NCBI GenBank assembly: GCA_008828725.1
Contig: MEHQ01001995.1
Span: forward strand, 289,078 to 353,077
Direction: 5' to 3'
Source of the DNA: Saccharina japonica
Lineage: Eukaryota > Sar > Phaeophyceae > Laminariales > Laminariaceae
Length of the DNA: 64,000 bases
A program made the translations under genes and the position numbers. This document shows, one piece after another, positions 51,341 to 62,897 of the stretch; position 1 is the stretch's first letter, and every line of letters begins with the position of its first letter. The notes under the pieces were generated by a model. The model was not told the DNA's origin. It worked only from the letters and a program-made list of their open reading frames with translations, and did no database searches.

Positions 51341-54020
51341 CTGGATATTAACAGTACGGATATAAAACGCGTCTTCTTGATGGGAGTGTAGACTTATTGT
51401 GGCCGAGTGTAGCCTGGAAGGCGTGTCAGTCGCGTTCGCTTTGTTGGGAGGAGGCATGTGTGGAGCGAGGCGCAGGTCCTGGCGGCGGGTGTATGTACAC
51501 CCCCGCGTATATACCGCTACACATGAAGAGGCATTAAAAGAAGCAAATATTTCGTGCATCGGGGACCAAACAATATCCCACCACCCCGCTGTTCATTAGT
51601 CTCTGTACACGAGAGAGAGCAGCAGCAGTAGCAACATATAAAACAGCAGAAGCAGCAGCAGCAGCAGCACAGGAGTACACACATACGCACAACTACCCCT
51701 GCTACTACTACTGTAGTACTGCAGCTACTGCTGCTCCTGTCGTGGGTTACTCCGCCCGCGGAATCTGGGGCATGTTCACTCGTGTCCCTTTTTCGTGTTT
51801 GTATTTTCTTGTTGAATCGATATTTCGTTGTTATGTTTACTGATAATACCATGTACAGTACCTCCGTTTGGATTTATATGTACGCATATTATGCGTTGTA
51901 GGCAAAAGCCTAGCCTTTCGTCGGGGTTGAGAACAAAGCATACCTATCTATAGCAATTAGAGCAGACGACTCGTTCGCCTCACGGTTATACTACCGAGTG
52001 CTGTACTGGGCTGCTGTGGGACCACGCGTAGGCGCAAGGTTAGTGGGAATGGGGGCCAGGAATTGGTCTTACCACTGACTGAAGTCTTGCCACGCAAGGA
52101 TGATAACAACCTCGCCAACTGAAAGTTGCGGCGGGCGTGTTGTGGGGCTGTGGCCTGAGTGTGATATAGGGCAAACCAGGCGTTGCTTGCTTGTGCTGAC
52201 GAAATGCGAGCTCTTTCCTTTATGTTTTCCTCGCGCGTTTACAAAGTACGTGCTGTTTTCTTGTCGGCCACTTATTTGTACTGGCGAAGCCCTGTGGGTT
52301 GGAGGCCGAAAGCTAAAGAAAAAAAAAACTCAAGGTGGGAAAACTTTGAAAGCGGAAGACGTATCGTCTGTTACGGACTAAACAGGACAGCTTCGAAAGC
52401 AGAACACTTAACAAAGTTCGACCTCCAAATAAAAAGAACAAACTACCGCGCAAGTATCCCGTAAAGATGATACGGACCACTCGCTGCACTCTCTACTTCA
52501 AGCACATATCTATATATGCTTCTATACTTGTAGTCGTATGTGGACTTTCAGACTCGTACTCGTGACTTTCCTACGAGTATGTACATACACTTATTATATT
52601 GGATATTTAATGGAATCTAGCAGTTTGTTTGTCGGTACGAATGTGTTGAACCTTGCAATAAATGCGGATCAACACGTAACAGCCGAGTTTCCTAATTGAG
52701 AATTTCATTTCTGATGAGAATGACAATCGAAAATATTGTGTTTTGCATTGTAAGAGAAATACTCCCCTCACAGTGAAAACTTATACTGTTGTCATCTGTG
52801 ACAGCCGGCCATGACAACAAAGAAAATCTAGATCAAAATCGGCAGTCTCCAGATATCGAAAATCCAAGAAAATATATGCAAGATTGAACGAAGAAAATCT
52901 AGGGTTTGTGGATAGCTATTGAATCGTTGGCATGGTTTTCGAGGGAATCGGGAAAAGTTTAACGAGTTTGTATCATGGTGTAGTTCAGTCAGTTGAACTG
53001 AACAGACAGAGATTGGGAAGATTTCGAAGGCCATCTAGTACGGCGGGGCTCTACTCGAGGTGTTGACGAGCAGGGGTTGCGCACTGGGTGGAAAATCGAG
53101 GAGTTGGAAGAAGAAAAACTCGCCCATTAATCGCCGATAAATACCAATTCCCCTAAGTTCCCTGTTTCACGAGTCTTCCTGGGCTCATTTGAAATGGATT
53201 TCTGTTGACCGATACCTACCATCGAGGAACATAAGTTCTAGATTAGATTTTGATTGCGAGCGAAACACAAGGCCCTCCTAAATAACAACACACCAACCAC
53301 AAATTTCGAGTTTCATTATCATCGGAAAGGCAATTCTCCTCATAGGAAAAAGCGATTGTCAACTAGGAAAATCGGCTGTTACTACTGTACTACTCTTAGT
53401 ATTACTCGTACTAACACCATACGCGTTGTTGTATATTGCGATTGGCACGCCACTCTTTGTCGTGTCCAATAATCATGCAATACAGACACCCATAGCGTAG
53501 TAGTAGTGTGCATAGTACGAGTAACAGACAATTGGATGCTATATATTCCTTCTGAAGTGCAATTTGATTCCAAACAACGTATTCGACCAATTTTTCTAAA
53601 TATGCCGCGTATCAACGGAGTGCTACCTATTCCACTACAGTGCTGTAGCACGTGTCCAACACCACACAGTTGCGGCAGCTGAGGGTTTCCTTGCCACCCT
53701 ACGAGCTTTTGATTCTGAATTATTTCCATATGTTAATTGCCCTAACATTGATTGTATCTCTGTTTAGATATACCTCCGAGTTGTGGTTTTCTGGCCGCGA
53801 CAGAGGCATGTAGTGGATGGGCCTCTTACACCATGATAATCTCATACTGGGACACGGGTTGGATGTCGGGTCAGAGTTAGGCTTTATAATGGTTTTACAT
53901 TGCCATCATAAACAGTAGTACTGATCCCTCAACCATTGTCGGAACTCGTGTTAACTCCCCACTTTCGCCATGCATACTCGTCGTACATATTCTGTACACC
54001 GCCGCCGGTGTCAAAAAGCA
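51341..54020. other. Stretch without a recognised gene
   Basis: No supported gene. AGC/CAG-type triplets occur at about 51620-51670. Several TACGAGTA/TACTCGTA octamers fall here (52572, 53403, 53516). Open frames are under 120 codons and lack motifs. Confidence 0.4.
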
Positions 54021-54545
54021 GGATTGGCTACAGCGCCATGGCAGAAACCTACAATGGAGGCGTGCGGCATGACAGAAACCACGGGGCGCCGCCACTATCT
54101 GGCGGGACGATGTTGGAGTGCTGGTCAATACTCGCTGATATGAAAATGCGGCAAGGTGTAGGTGCGTACCGGTATTAGTTTCCCTGAATACCCTTCAAAC
54201 CTCAGGTATGTGATCTACATGGTGGGACACATTTGACGACATTGTGTCACGTCACAGTGGGAGACAAGACCATGAGACACATGCATGCATAACCCACCAA
54301 TTCAGCAAAAACCCTCTGCTTAACGCTCATTCCTTCGTTCCCTTGCGCACAAAGGTTCGTGGTTGTGGGTTCCACCTGAAGGCTCCAAGCTCGTTACCGA
54401 CGAGCCCCAGGATGTGAAGATAATGGGTTACTCTTGGCAGCTGTCAGGGGATAATCGCTGGGCCGGCCTTCGGGATGTGATGGCTGAGCTGCTACAGTCT
54501 GTTTGGAAGAAGACCACGTGGCCTGGGCATGCCTGTGACCTTTAG
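54021..54545 (+). CDS. Possible two-exon gene fragment, unknown
   Basis: Exon A (about 54021-54155) ends CAAG|GTGTAG and exon B (54355-54545) begins after ACAAAG; the join keeps the frame across a 199-bp intron and ends at TAG. The joined frame reads like protein: IGYSAMAETYNGGVRHD, then GGTMLECWSILADMKMRQG, across the junction into WLWVPPEGSKL, then KIMGYSWQLSGDNRW and MAELLQSVWKKTTW. No start codon or N-terminal exon was found, and exon A's left edge is a guess at a CAG acceptor. I do not recognise the family. It could be the 3' end of a longer gene or a relic. Confidence 0.4.
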
Positions 54546-54849
54546 CGGTGCATGGTCATCGTTAACAGTGAACCCCTCCATCATAGCTGTCGTCATAGAT
54601 GGATGCAACATCAGAAGGCACCCCAAATGAAAAGTCTACGAATGTGCATTGGATCTGGAACATATAGGTGGGACTAGGTAAGAACCAGCGGCACGCGGTA
54701 GCGTCCAAACACCAACTGAAACATGAGTTCAAATTCATACACTTCGGTGCAGGTGGTACTGGTTTATATGTGACAACATCCCCACCCTTCGACGTGCAGA
54801 TCCGAACCCCTTCAGTGTCTGGCTTTCCATGCCCCCCCTCCCCCCCGCC

Positions 54850-55126
54850 CTATGCGAGGGTCTATGGTCATACGACTACGGCCGTGCACGACATAAGTAC
54901 ACCCCCCCCCCCCCGCCGTACACTCGACAGTCGATTCTTAGCAGCAGAATGCAGCTCACACTCCATGCGACTCGCCCAATACCTCACGACGCTCCGCGCT
55001 TTGTGCAAGCAATGTCTGCCTGGTCGGCGAAGACCCAACGTGCTGCGTCCAGGCATTATAGTGATGCGAGGGTGTGTTGTCATACGACTACGGCCGTGCA
55101 CTACATGAGTATACCCCCATACACTT
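54850..55126 (+). repeat. Poly(C)-tailed dispersed repeat, two copies
   Basis: A partial copy (54850-54914) reads TGCGAGGGTCTATGGTCATACG, CGTGCACGACATAAGTACA, then C13. A fuller copy (about 54945-55126) reads GCAGCTCACACTCCATGCGACTCG, CAAGCAATGTCTGCCTGGTCGG, ATGCGAGGGTGT, GTCATACGACTACGGCCGTGCA and ATGAGTATACCCCC. The family recurs on the minus strand at 59195-59395 and 59530-59750, and as a short piece at 56078-56120. Confidence 0.8.
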
Positions 55127-56077
55127 GAAACCAGAGTCATGCATGCCCGTGCGACGTCGAACCCACCGTGCAAAGAAATGTACTGTTGAATGGCCAAAGT
55201 ACCCCCGAGTGAAGTGTTCGCAGAACATCCAAGAACGTATCAGTCGTGCGTATATACATGTTACGTGGACCCATATCACGGCGATTTCGAATGGGGTTTC
55301 TACAACAAAGCACCTTCAAAAACAAATAGAAAATGCTTCTGGCCACCATATTATGCGGTATGGCGTCCTCCGGAGTCGCAACCCCTCCCAACCCCTCTTA
55401 CTCCCTTTCTTCGCAAACCATATTGGCGGACAGTTAAGGTTCCGCCCAAAACACCAAGCTATGTATGGGGACTACTGCGCGGTCACTTCGCCGCCGTGTC
55501 ACAATATGTACGAACCACACAATATGACCTGTGCTGCCCACTCTTGGACGGAATCTTGGTGGAGGTACTACAACCATATCGGGACATATCGATTAAAGGA
55601 GCGGATAACGGCAGCTGGAGTGGAGTTCGAGGTAGGCTCTATTGAGGAATCATCTTTTCTTTCGGCATTCGTGTAGTATACTTCATCCTCCCTTCAACAC
55701 CCCCCCCCCCTCCTGCTATTAGGGATAATCTGTGTGTTTAGGCTTGTCTGACATCGGTCGACGACCGCGCTATAAAAAAGGTATGTCACTGCGTGAGATA
55801 CGTAACCAGCGGACAGTTGTGTGTTGTTTTGTTTTGTCTTCACGGTCGCCACGGATGGCCGTAAGGTTTAATATTTTGTGCGGGGTGGACCACGTTGCCT
55901 CCGCACATGATGAAGTATCAAATCATGTAGTGTGCATGTGATACGAAACACAGTAGGCGGTTACATGCTAAACTCCTCGCTTTATTCCTCTAGAAGTTAA
56001 AACAGAGGCAAGTGAATGAACTTTGTTAGATGCTGTCATATATAGCCCAGAAAGTCCGCCTCAGACGCGATTGTTAG

Positions 56078-56120
56078 CAGAATCACAGCTCACCCTTCAT
56101 GCGACTGCATATATCACAAT
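56078..56120 (+). repeat. Short piece of the poly(C)-tailed repeat
   Basis: GCAGAATCACAGCTCACCCTTCATGCGACT matches the 5' part of the family seen at 54945. The rest of the unit is absent or unrecognisable. Confidence 0.55.
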
Positions 56121-58604
56121 GGAGGTTCACGCTTGGTGCAGGAAAATAGACGTAAATATGCATTGCCTAAGGATGACTGTCCGTGCGTTTCATGCCAGAA
56201 CATAGACCCTTCTGGCCACGAGGCGCCGATGAAGGCATTCTATAATTGGTTTGGTCAGTAGTTTTGCATGGCGCACGACTGCGTGGGTCTTAAGTTGCGC
56301 GGCTTCTTCGTGGTATTAGCGTCAACATGCGTATTCCGAACTGGCCGGACGACAATAAGTGCCATCTGATATTAATATGCCTCTCCTTACCTACAAACTC
56401 TCCAAACGCCAACAGTTATGCACGCGTCGTCACCGCACTTCTCAAGGCGTATCTGCTGTTCCTTCTCGCCACAATATGACGACGCACAGCCTGACGAAGC
56501 GCGATTATTCGAACTAATGTTTTCGACGCATCACACACACACGGCCAAATCATGGCCAGCCTAAATTGCGGCATCATAGAAGGGATAGCTCTATTGTAGG
56601 AACACGACAGCAAGTCGATCGTGGCCGAAGGTATTGACTCCATCTGGGAAGACCCCGCCAATCGACAGGATTATAATACGGTACGATAACGCTTGCAAGC
56701 TACGGTGCTACCAGCTGAACCACCCCGATCCGTCCTGGGTTAGTACTCGGTACGCCATCGATAAGTGAGGATTATTTCGAGGCAATCAATACAACAGAAA
56801 GGGGCACACGATTTGGTTAAGAACAACGGTGTGGTACCTAAAAATTTCTTGATTGAACGGTGCAGATGTAACGTCCGTTGAGCTATGCGGGGACTGAGAG
56901 CCGCATTCTATTACCCCAAAATTGCCGCCCTGATAACATGTCCGGCTTTCTCTGATGTCATGCGTTTTGTTTTCAGGGCCCCAGACCGAAACACCTTCGC
57001 AATGATACCCTCTATGGTGTTAGCTGTATGTGAATCCGTGTGCGTTTGCACCAAAACAGTTGACCGAAATCAATACCCAAAAATGGCAACATAAATGACT
57101 GTTGAATGCCGCCAACATCAAATACGGGTGGTGAGTCGTTTCCTCCTTGGTTATCGACACTAAGATATGTCGCATAATTGATGGTCTCAAAATTTTAGGT
57201 GTTGGGAATTTTGTATTTCTATGCAGCATTCCATTTGCATACTGGTGATATGTATTGAGGGGTAGTTGTCATGCTTCTCGTTCACTTTCGTCCACTACTG
57301 ATAAAGCACACAGCACTGACGGCAGTACCGCTCGGTTACATTGGCGGTCTTAATGAAAAGCGAAACCTTTATCCAATAAATAAATCAGACCCATTGGATA
57401 CGGAATACATGGCATAATTGCAACAACAATACCCCGAGGACATACCACCCGCACTATCTACGTTTGAACTAGCCCTAAACGACTACACCCCTCCCCACTG
57501 GCCACCGTTGAACCGCCTGTCACACAGCTACCTCGTAGTGGGTGAGCGGTCGACCTAGCTGTCATGTGTCTCACCGTACATATGTGCCGTACTCGACCCA
57601 GTACACGAAAAAACAACCTGCTTCGCTATGGTACTGAAGAACCTCATATAGTACCACTCCTTTGGAGTATCCAAACAGTACGTAGAGTAGGTTGCACAGC
57701 GTGAAGCCCATGGAAAAGAGCAGAGTACAGCAGGTGTAACTCAGTGAGACATCCCTCTCCGATGCTTTGAGTGCGCACGACTTCGGCGGCGGATGCCCCG
57801 CAGCGTGGTTTTGTGTGGGTGATCCTGCTGCTCTCTGCCGTCGCTGACGCGGTGCGATAAACTGCTGGTGTAAATTCAACAATTGGTGGTGCTGATGTGT
57901 TCAGCTACTTTGCCTACAGCGAGCAATGCCCGTTTCCCGATACCTACGGATTGCGAAGACTTTCATTCAGTCGAATATCTTTTAAGCACGATTAATCGTT
58001 AGTAAATCTAGACACGACGCGTGTCCCTCTTCCACCTTGCACGTATTGCGATACAAACCAGGTTACATGCCCTTGCACATTCTCGGGGGGACTGCACCTA
58101 GTTTTGTTCACCTGAGGCGCGGGGCGATTCAACGTTGTGGGAGGTTGACGACGACAGAGACAAATCGTTGTTGTGGAGCAGTCCCATGGCGAAAAGCAAC
58201 AACTCGTGCGTCCACGGTAAGCGTGGTCGACATAATATTTTCACGCAGAGTAAATATAGTAAATATAGTAAATATAGTCCGTTTTATGGGGTGAGGGGTA
58301 GCCCTGCACGCGTCCAGAGCGAATATATTGATCATATGGATGACCATCATATAGTTCGATTGGTGTGGAACGACCTTTGCGTGCGTCTTTGTATGGACGC
58401 AGGAGACGGGCTTACCATATTTAGGAGTAATAGGTATGGCACCATAAGTTATTGTCCGTCGAGTGTCGACTATCGCTGAGTCTCTCGCAGAAGAGTAGCA
58501 TTCTCCTGCCGCGTTTGGACCACATGCTTAAAGTGCCCTTACGGTACCTACCCTTACGGTACCTCTTTCTGTTGTATGCTTACCATCCTCGTACCCCAAG
58601 CGGG

Positions 58605-58649
58605 CCCTAACCCTAACCCTAACCCTAACCCTAACCCTAACCCTAACCC
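58605..58649 (+). repeat. Interstitial telomere array (CCCTAA)7
   Basis: Seven perfect CCCTAA units followed by CCC. TTAGGG is the telomere unit of many eukaryotes, including stramenopiles and animals. It faces the TTAGGG array at 60682 in the orientation of opposite chromosome ends. Confidence 0.97.
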
Positions 58650-59194
58650 CTATGTGTTTCGTGTGACAGTTTTAACTTCGCCGACACGATATTTCATTGC
58701 TCCATGACGGCAGGGTTCAGCCACGGGGTGAAAAAGATGCCACGCTTCTTGGCAGAATTCTTCCTGAGGCAGAGCAGTTTGGTGCGAAACGAGTGCCTGT
58801 TGAATGAAACAATTCTTGGAGCAAACCCTACTATCGACAATTGAGGCTTCGGGGTGATATTCACATGTATCTCGCTACAAACGTGTGTGCGTCATTGGGG
58901 ACCACGTGACCTTAGTCACATGGCCGATGTTCAGGCGCTTTCCTCTGCACAAGTGATACGGCATGGTGACAGCAATACATGCCGAATGACTTTCCGTCAG
59001 GGAGGGGGGATTTGGTGCGGAGCAAGAAAGCGAAGGAGAGTGGAGAATCGGTGGGCGAGGGTAACTATGATCGTGGAGTATACTGCTGTGCTTGGCTTTG
59101 ACTCTCTTTGCAGACGTGCACCCATCGTGGGGCCCTCACTGACATAGGTGATAAGACCGATGTCGTGCGCCTTTTAGTGGAAAGTACACATCCG

Positions 59195-59395
59195 TATGTC
59201 GCGGGGGGGGTTCTCATGTCATACATGGATGTAATGATATGACCATAGACCTCCGTACCCCTACAGTGCCGGTGCGGGATACGTCGTGTTTTCACCGATG
59301 AGACAGACATTACTTGCAACTAGCACGAATCGCCGCGAGGTGCTGGACTAGTCGAATGAAGGTTGAGCTGCATCCGACTACGAAGCGCCTGTGAA
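59195..59395 (-). repeat. Poly(C)-tailed dispersed repeat, minus copy 1
   Basis: Read on the minus strand it has ATGCAGCTCAACCTTCATTCGACT, AGTAATGTCTGTCTCATCGG, GGTCTATGGTCATA and CATGTATGACATGAGAA followed by C8. It is clearly related to 54945-55126 and to 59530-59750. Confidence 0.75.
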
Positions 59396-59529
59396 GGGGA
59401 CTTTGATATGGAGGAAATCTACGAAATAGACATGTGGTTTTATTGATGTAGCCACCTCCAGAGACAGCAGTATGTATACAATGCTTTTCACCGCGCAGGT
59501 AGACATTGCATACACTAATCGGGGGAGGT

Positions 59530-59750
59530 TTTGATCCGGGGGGGGTGGGGTGTACTTCATTACCATGCATGGCCGTAGTCGTATGGCCGTAGACCCTCGC
59601 ATCCCTACAATGCCGGGACGAAGCAGGTCGAGTTTTCACCGACCAGGCAGACATTGCTAGCACCCAGCGCGAAGCGCCGTGAGGTGTTGAGCGAGTCGCA
59701 TGAAGGGTGAGCTGCATCCAACTATGAACCGCTTGTGAGGCGGACTTGCA
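59530..59750 (-). repeat. Poly(C)-tailed dispersed repeat, minus copy 2
   Basis: Read on the minus strand it has ATGCAGCTCACCCTTCATGCGACTCG, AGCAATGTCTGCCTGGTCGG, ATGCGAGGGTCTACGG, CATACGACTACGGCCATGCA and GTACACCCCACCCCCCCC. It lies about 345 bp from copy 1 in the same orientation. With the outer arms included, the two could form a larger tandem unit. Confidence 0.8.
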
Positions 59751-60681
59751 TATGGATGACAGCTTCAGTGAGTTAATTTGAGTTATGGTGCGGCCACTTC
59801 CTAAGACAACAATGGGAGCACTATGTAACTGCCTCGCGGGTGGCTTACCATGTACACACTACGAGATAAGACCATTCCCCTTGTGCGGAGCACAGGTTCT
59901 CCACCCCGCACAAATGGTCTAACTCGACCGCCAGCCTTAGTAACCGCCAAAAATAAACTAAGAACGGTACCCTGGTTGTCTAGCTCACGCAGTAAGTGGC
60001 GTGGTTTACAGCGTTGTCGCCAACCGACGCCAACCCAAACATAAAATATGTAATGTATTTATAGGGGGTGGGGGGGCGATAGGGATGACGTCGGGAGCGT
60101 GTTTGCATTTATGAGAGTTGTGTACCCCGTCGTGTGAAGGGTATTTTCAAACACAGTCAACGGGCACTCTACGGCGTCCTGTCTCCCCTTCCGTTGAGGG
60201 CGTGGAAACGATTTACAATTGACCCGTCCCTGCGTACTTACACAAAGAAGATAGTGATTTGACAATAGCCGAAGCAAGGCGAGTTTTCACGGTTACATTC
60301 GTCGTTATTGGCTGAATCTTCAGTCTTAACCCATTCTTGTATCACATAACCTACAGCTCTCGCAATCCGAAAAAATAAGTTTAGCAACCTTTCAAATGTT
60401 ATGATCCACTCAAGCATCGAATTTCAATGTCAACGATAGAACGATATATCCCCCCGCTTCGCCGTTTGATGCCCGATGCGTGCTACGATAGAGGTGCACG
60501 ATGTTTGTTCTGGGGCGCCTCGCATAAGGAGCTTTATACTAAAAGTCTGTCAAGAACGGATTTTGGTGGAAACTAATAATGCTTAATACCCGGTGAACAC
60601 GACGACGGCCTAAGTATACAGTGTAAAGTAGCTGTGAATAAAGAATATGGAAATTCTGACTATTTCAGGTTAAAGATCCCC

Positions 60682-60716
60682 TTAGGGTTAGGGTTAGGGT
60701 TAGGGTTAGGGTTAGG
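60682..60716 (+). repeat. Interstitial telomere array (TTAGGG)5
   Basis: Five perfect TTAGGG units, then TTAGG and TTTA. It is opposite in orientation to the CCCTAA array at 58605. Confidence 0.97.
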
Positions 60717-62897
60717 TTTAGTGTGCGTATCGATATCTATAAAGTAATGAGCGACGTCTCTCGTGCAAATGGAAATGTTCAAATCGTCTTGACTTAAGAC
60801 CGGCTTCCGCTCCGAATCCGTTCGGCGGCCCTGCGAGCGGTTTCCGGTCCACTCTTCTCGAGGGTCGCGTTCCTAACCCTAACCTCAGTCTCCGTGGCCC
60901 CCTATTCCCTGCGCGTGCACTCTTGTGTCGCGCGCCACCGCGGACCGCGTCGACCCCGAAGTGGGCGGATCCTGCGGAGATGAAGAGAAATCGAGGTTAA
61001 ACTTTGGAGACAGAAATGTTCCACTTTTCGCTGCTGGAGATATTGGTTTCGAGCTGCTGCTGCTGCTACTGCTGCTGTTATTGCTGCTGGGCATCTACGT
61101 TCTTTACCTGGTGTTCTTGCGTGTGTTCAGCAAAAGTGTTTGCAAAAAAACAAAACTTGGACTAAAAACGATCTCCGTTTTACGGCAAGGATCGTTTTCT
61201 TAGTGTCGGGGTCGTCTGTGAGGCGGTGGTTCTGTTCTACGGCTGCCACTTCGCTGCTACTGTGTTGTTGTGTCATCGTGGTCATGGCGAACAACCCCAG
61301 AAGAGGCACCCCAATGTTGACGAGCCCTCATCACCGACTTCAGCAGCGACGTCTGGTAGAAGTGCCGGGTTCTTCGGCGTATTGCGGTCAGATGCCGCCA
61401 GTGTTGTTTCTGGGTTATCTCGGCTAGATGTCACAGATTGAGAAATACGCCGTACCTCGTACCTCGCTCGGAACACTTCAACAACGAATCTACGACTTGC
61501 TTCTCGCTGGGAAAGACCTGCAAGGACGGATGCCCGCGATACTGAGCCGCGGGAGACGGAGCCACGGGCACAAATAATGACTTCCGTCCGATTATAATTG
61601 GAAACACCTACCTGGTAGGGAACAGCAGGGCAACGACGGCCCTGCTCTACAGTGTAGTATATGATATAACAGATCAACAAGCACACAAACAAACACATAA
61701 ACGTGGTAAAACACGTCGACTATTGTGCAAATGATGGACCAGGCCATCTGCTGGACAACAGCGTGATATCCTGAGTATTAGTACGCCTTATCAGTCTTGA
61801 ACTCTTGCTGCGTGTTTGGAACCTAATTCATATTCCGTATGTTGGGGCAAATTGAAACAGGCATACCATCAAACACGAGCGGGTTGACATCGGCGAAGAG
61901 TCTTGCGGAACTGATCAGCCGAAGGTGGCGACTAGTCTCCCCAACCAGGCGTCGCCGTGGGAGACACAGGTAGGTCAGATCTACAGCAATCCTTGTAGAT
62001 CGTGTCGATAGTTTAAACAGGTAGCCAACAATATGACATATTCGACGAGGGGTATAATCCCCCTCCATCATCAGCGGCATCGTGGTGTTCAATGTTATGT
62101 CTTGTGAGGGCGTTCCTGTGTTCCTCGGAGTTCAACGCATAACCCACCTTCGTGCGTCGATACATGCCGCTGGATTCACCTTTTGACATATACCCAATAT
62201 TTACCTAAGCTGTTGCTAAATACTCGGATTGAGAAGTCGACGCCCGCTTCTTGGTGAAACTCACTCAACATGTTACTAGATAGGCATCCGTCGTGTAGAG
62301 AAATGCTTGTTCGCCGCTACGTAGTTGGAGCGAAACGTAGGATTAATTTTATTCGGTAGGAGTAAATAAAACCTCCTGCGACGACAGCATGTTATCAACA
62401 ACCTGCACGAACCCCTCGCACAGATGGCTTGCCTCTGTCCTAAACGAGGTATGCGCTAACACATACATAGACCCAGGTCTACGACCAATTTTGAGTCTCG
62501 GTCATCTTGAGGCCGTGGGCATGTATATGTAGGTCTTCATAAGGATGGTCCAAACGTTCAAGAGACCTGGATGTGCTCAAATTCCCAGCCAATAGGCTCT
62601 GTTGTCAAGGGGGCTGCCCAACCCGGCCCTGCGATGAGAAGTTCCGCGAATTGTACCAGGACACATACCCTGATACTTGGGAGGAGTCTACAAGCTGTCG
62701 CCTGCCACCTGTGATGGAGCTACAGGCTCCACACGGCGCAATCGTTACAGTGGACACTTGTACATCTTGGCCTTTTAATCGCGTCACAAATCTGCTGTCA
62801 ACCTTCAAAGCCCAAGCGTTTTCAGAATTGCAATGCCAAATAACCGTGCGGTTCCTCTTGGCACCGTCTCGACTTGCGGCAAATGTACACTTTCCAG
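60717..62897. other. Stretch without a confirmed gene
   Basis: A short CCTAACCCTAACC tract lies at 60872-60884. Just after it, an open frame 60883-61203 encodes an acidic N-terminal part and a membrane-like run of 12 Leu from a CTG microsatellite, followed by GIYVLYLVFLRVF; it has no ATG and I do not call it a gene. A frame at 62573-62890 (+) looks partly protein-like and could be an upstream exon of the broken gene at 62898. The rest shows nothing I can support. Confidence 0.35.

Larger units (their letters stand above)
54546..58604. other. Repeat-bearing stretch without a recognised gene
   Basis: Two overlapping + strand open frames of 200 codons (55074-55676) and 151 codons (55190-55645) have no recognisable motif; the longer one starts at a non-ATG codon inside the dispersed repeat. 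A minus-strand frame (56416-56661, 81 codons) is basic at its C-terminus and protein-like, but unassigned. A C11 run lies at 55700-55710 and an AAATATAGT triplication near 58250-58275. The remainder shows nothing I can support. Confidence 0.35.
58650..60681. other. 2 kb segment between opposed telomere arrays
   Basis: No supported gene. It holds two minus-strand copies of the poly(C)-tailed repeat (59195-59395 and 59530-59750) and short unassigned open frames (58854-59147 +, 59310-59717 -, the latter inside the repeats). I see no transposase, polymerase or protelomerase motif. Confidence 0.6.

Noticed and set aside
50948..51559. Minus-strand ORF of 203 codons
   Set aside because: Antisense to the tyrosine recombinase with its conserved Arg and Tyr motifs; the + strand explains the sequence.
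56640..56740. Possible minus-strand tRNA (GGTTCAGCTGGTAGCACC D-arm-like)
   Set aside because: No anticodon stem, T arm or acceptor stem pairs can be formed in the right places.
60883..61203. Open frame with a poly-Leu membrane-like segment
   Set aside because: The Leu run comes from a CTG microsatellite and there is no ATG in frame before it.
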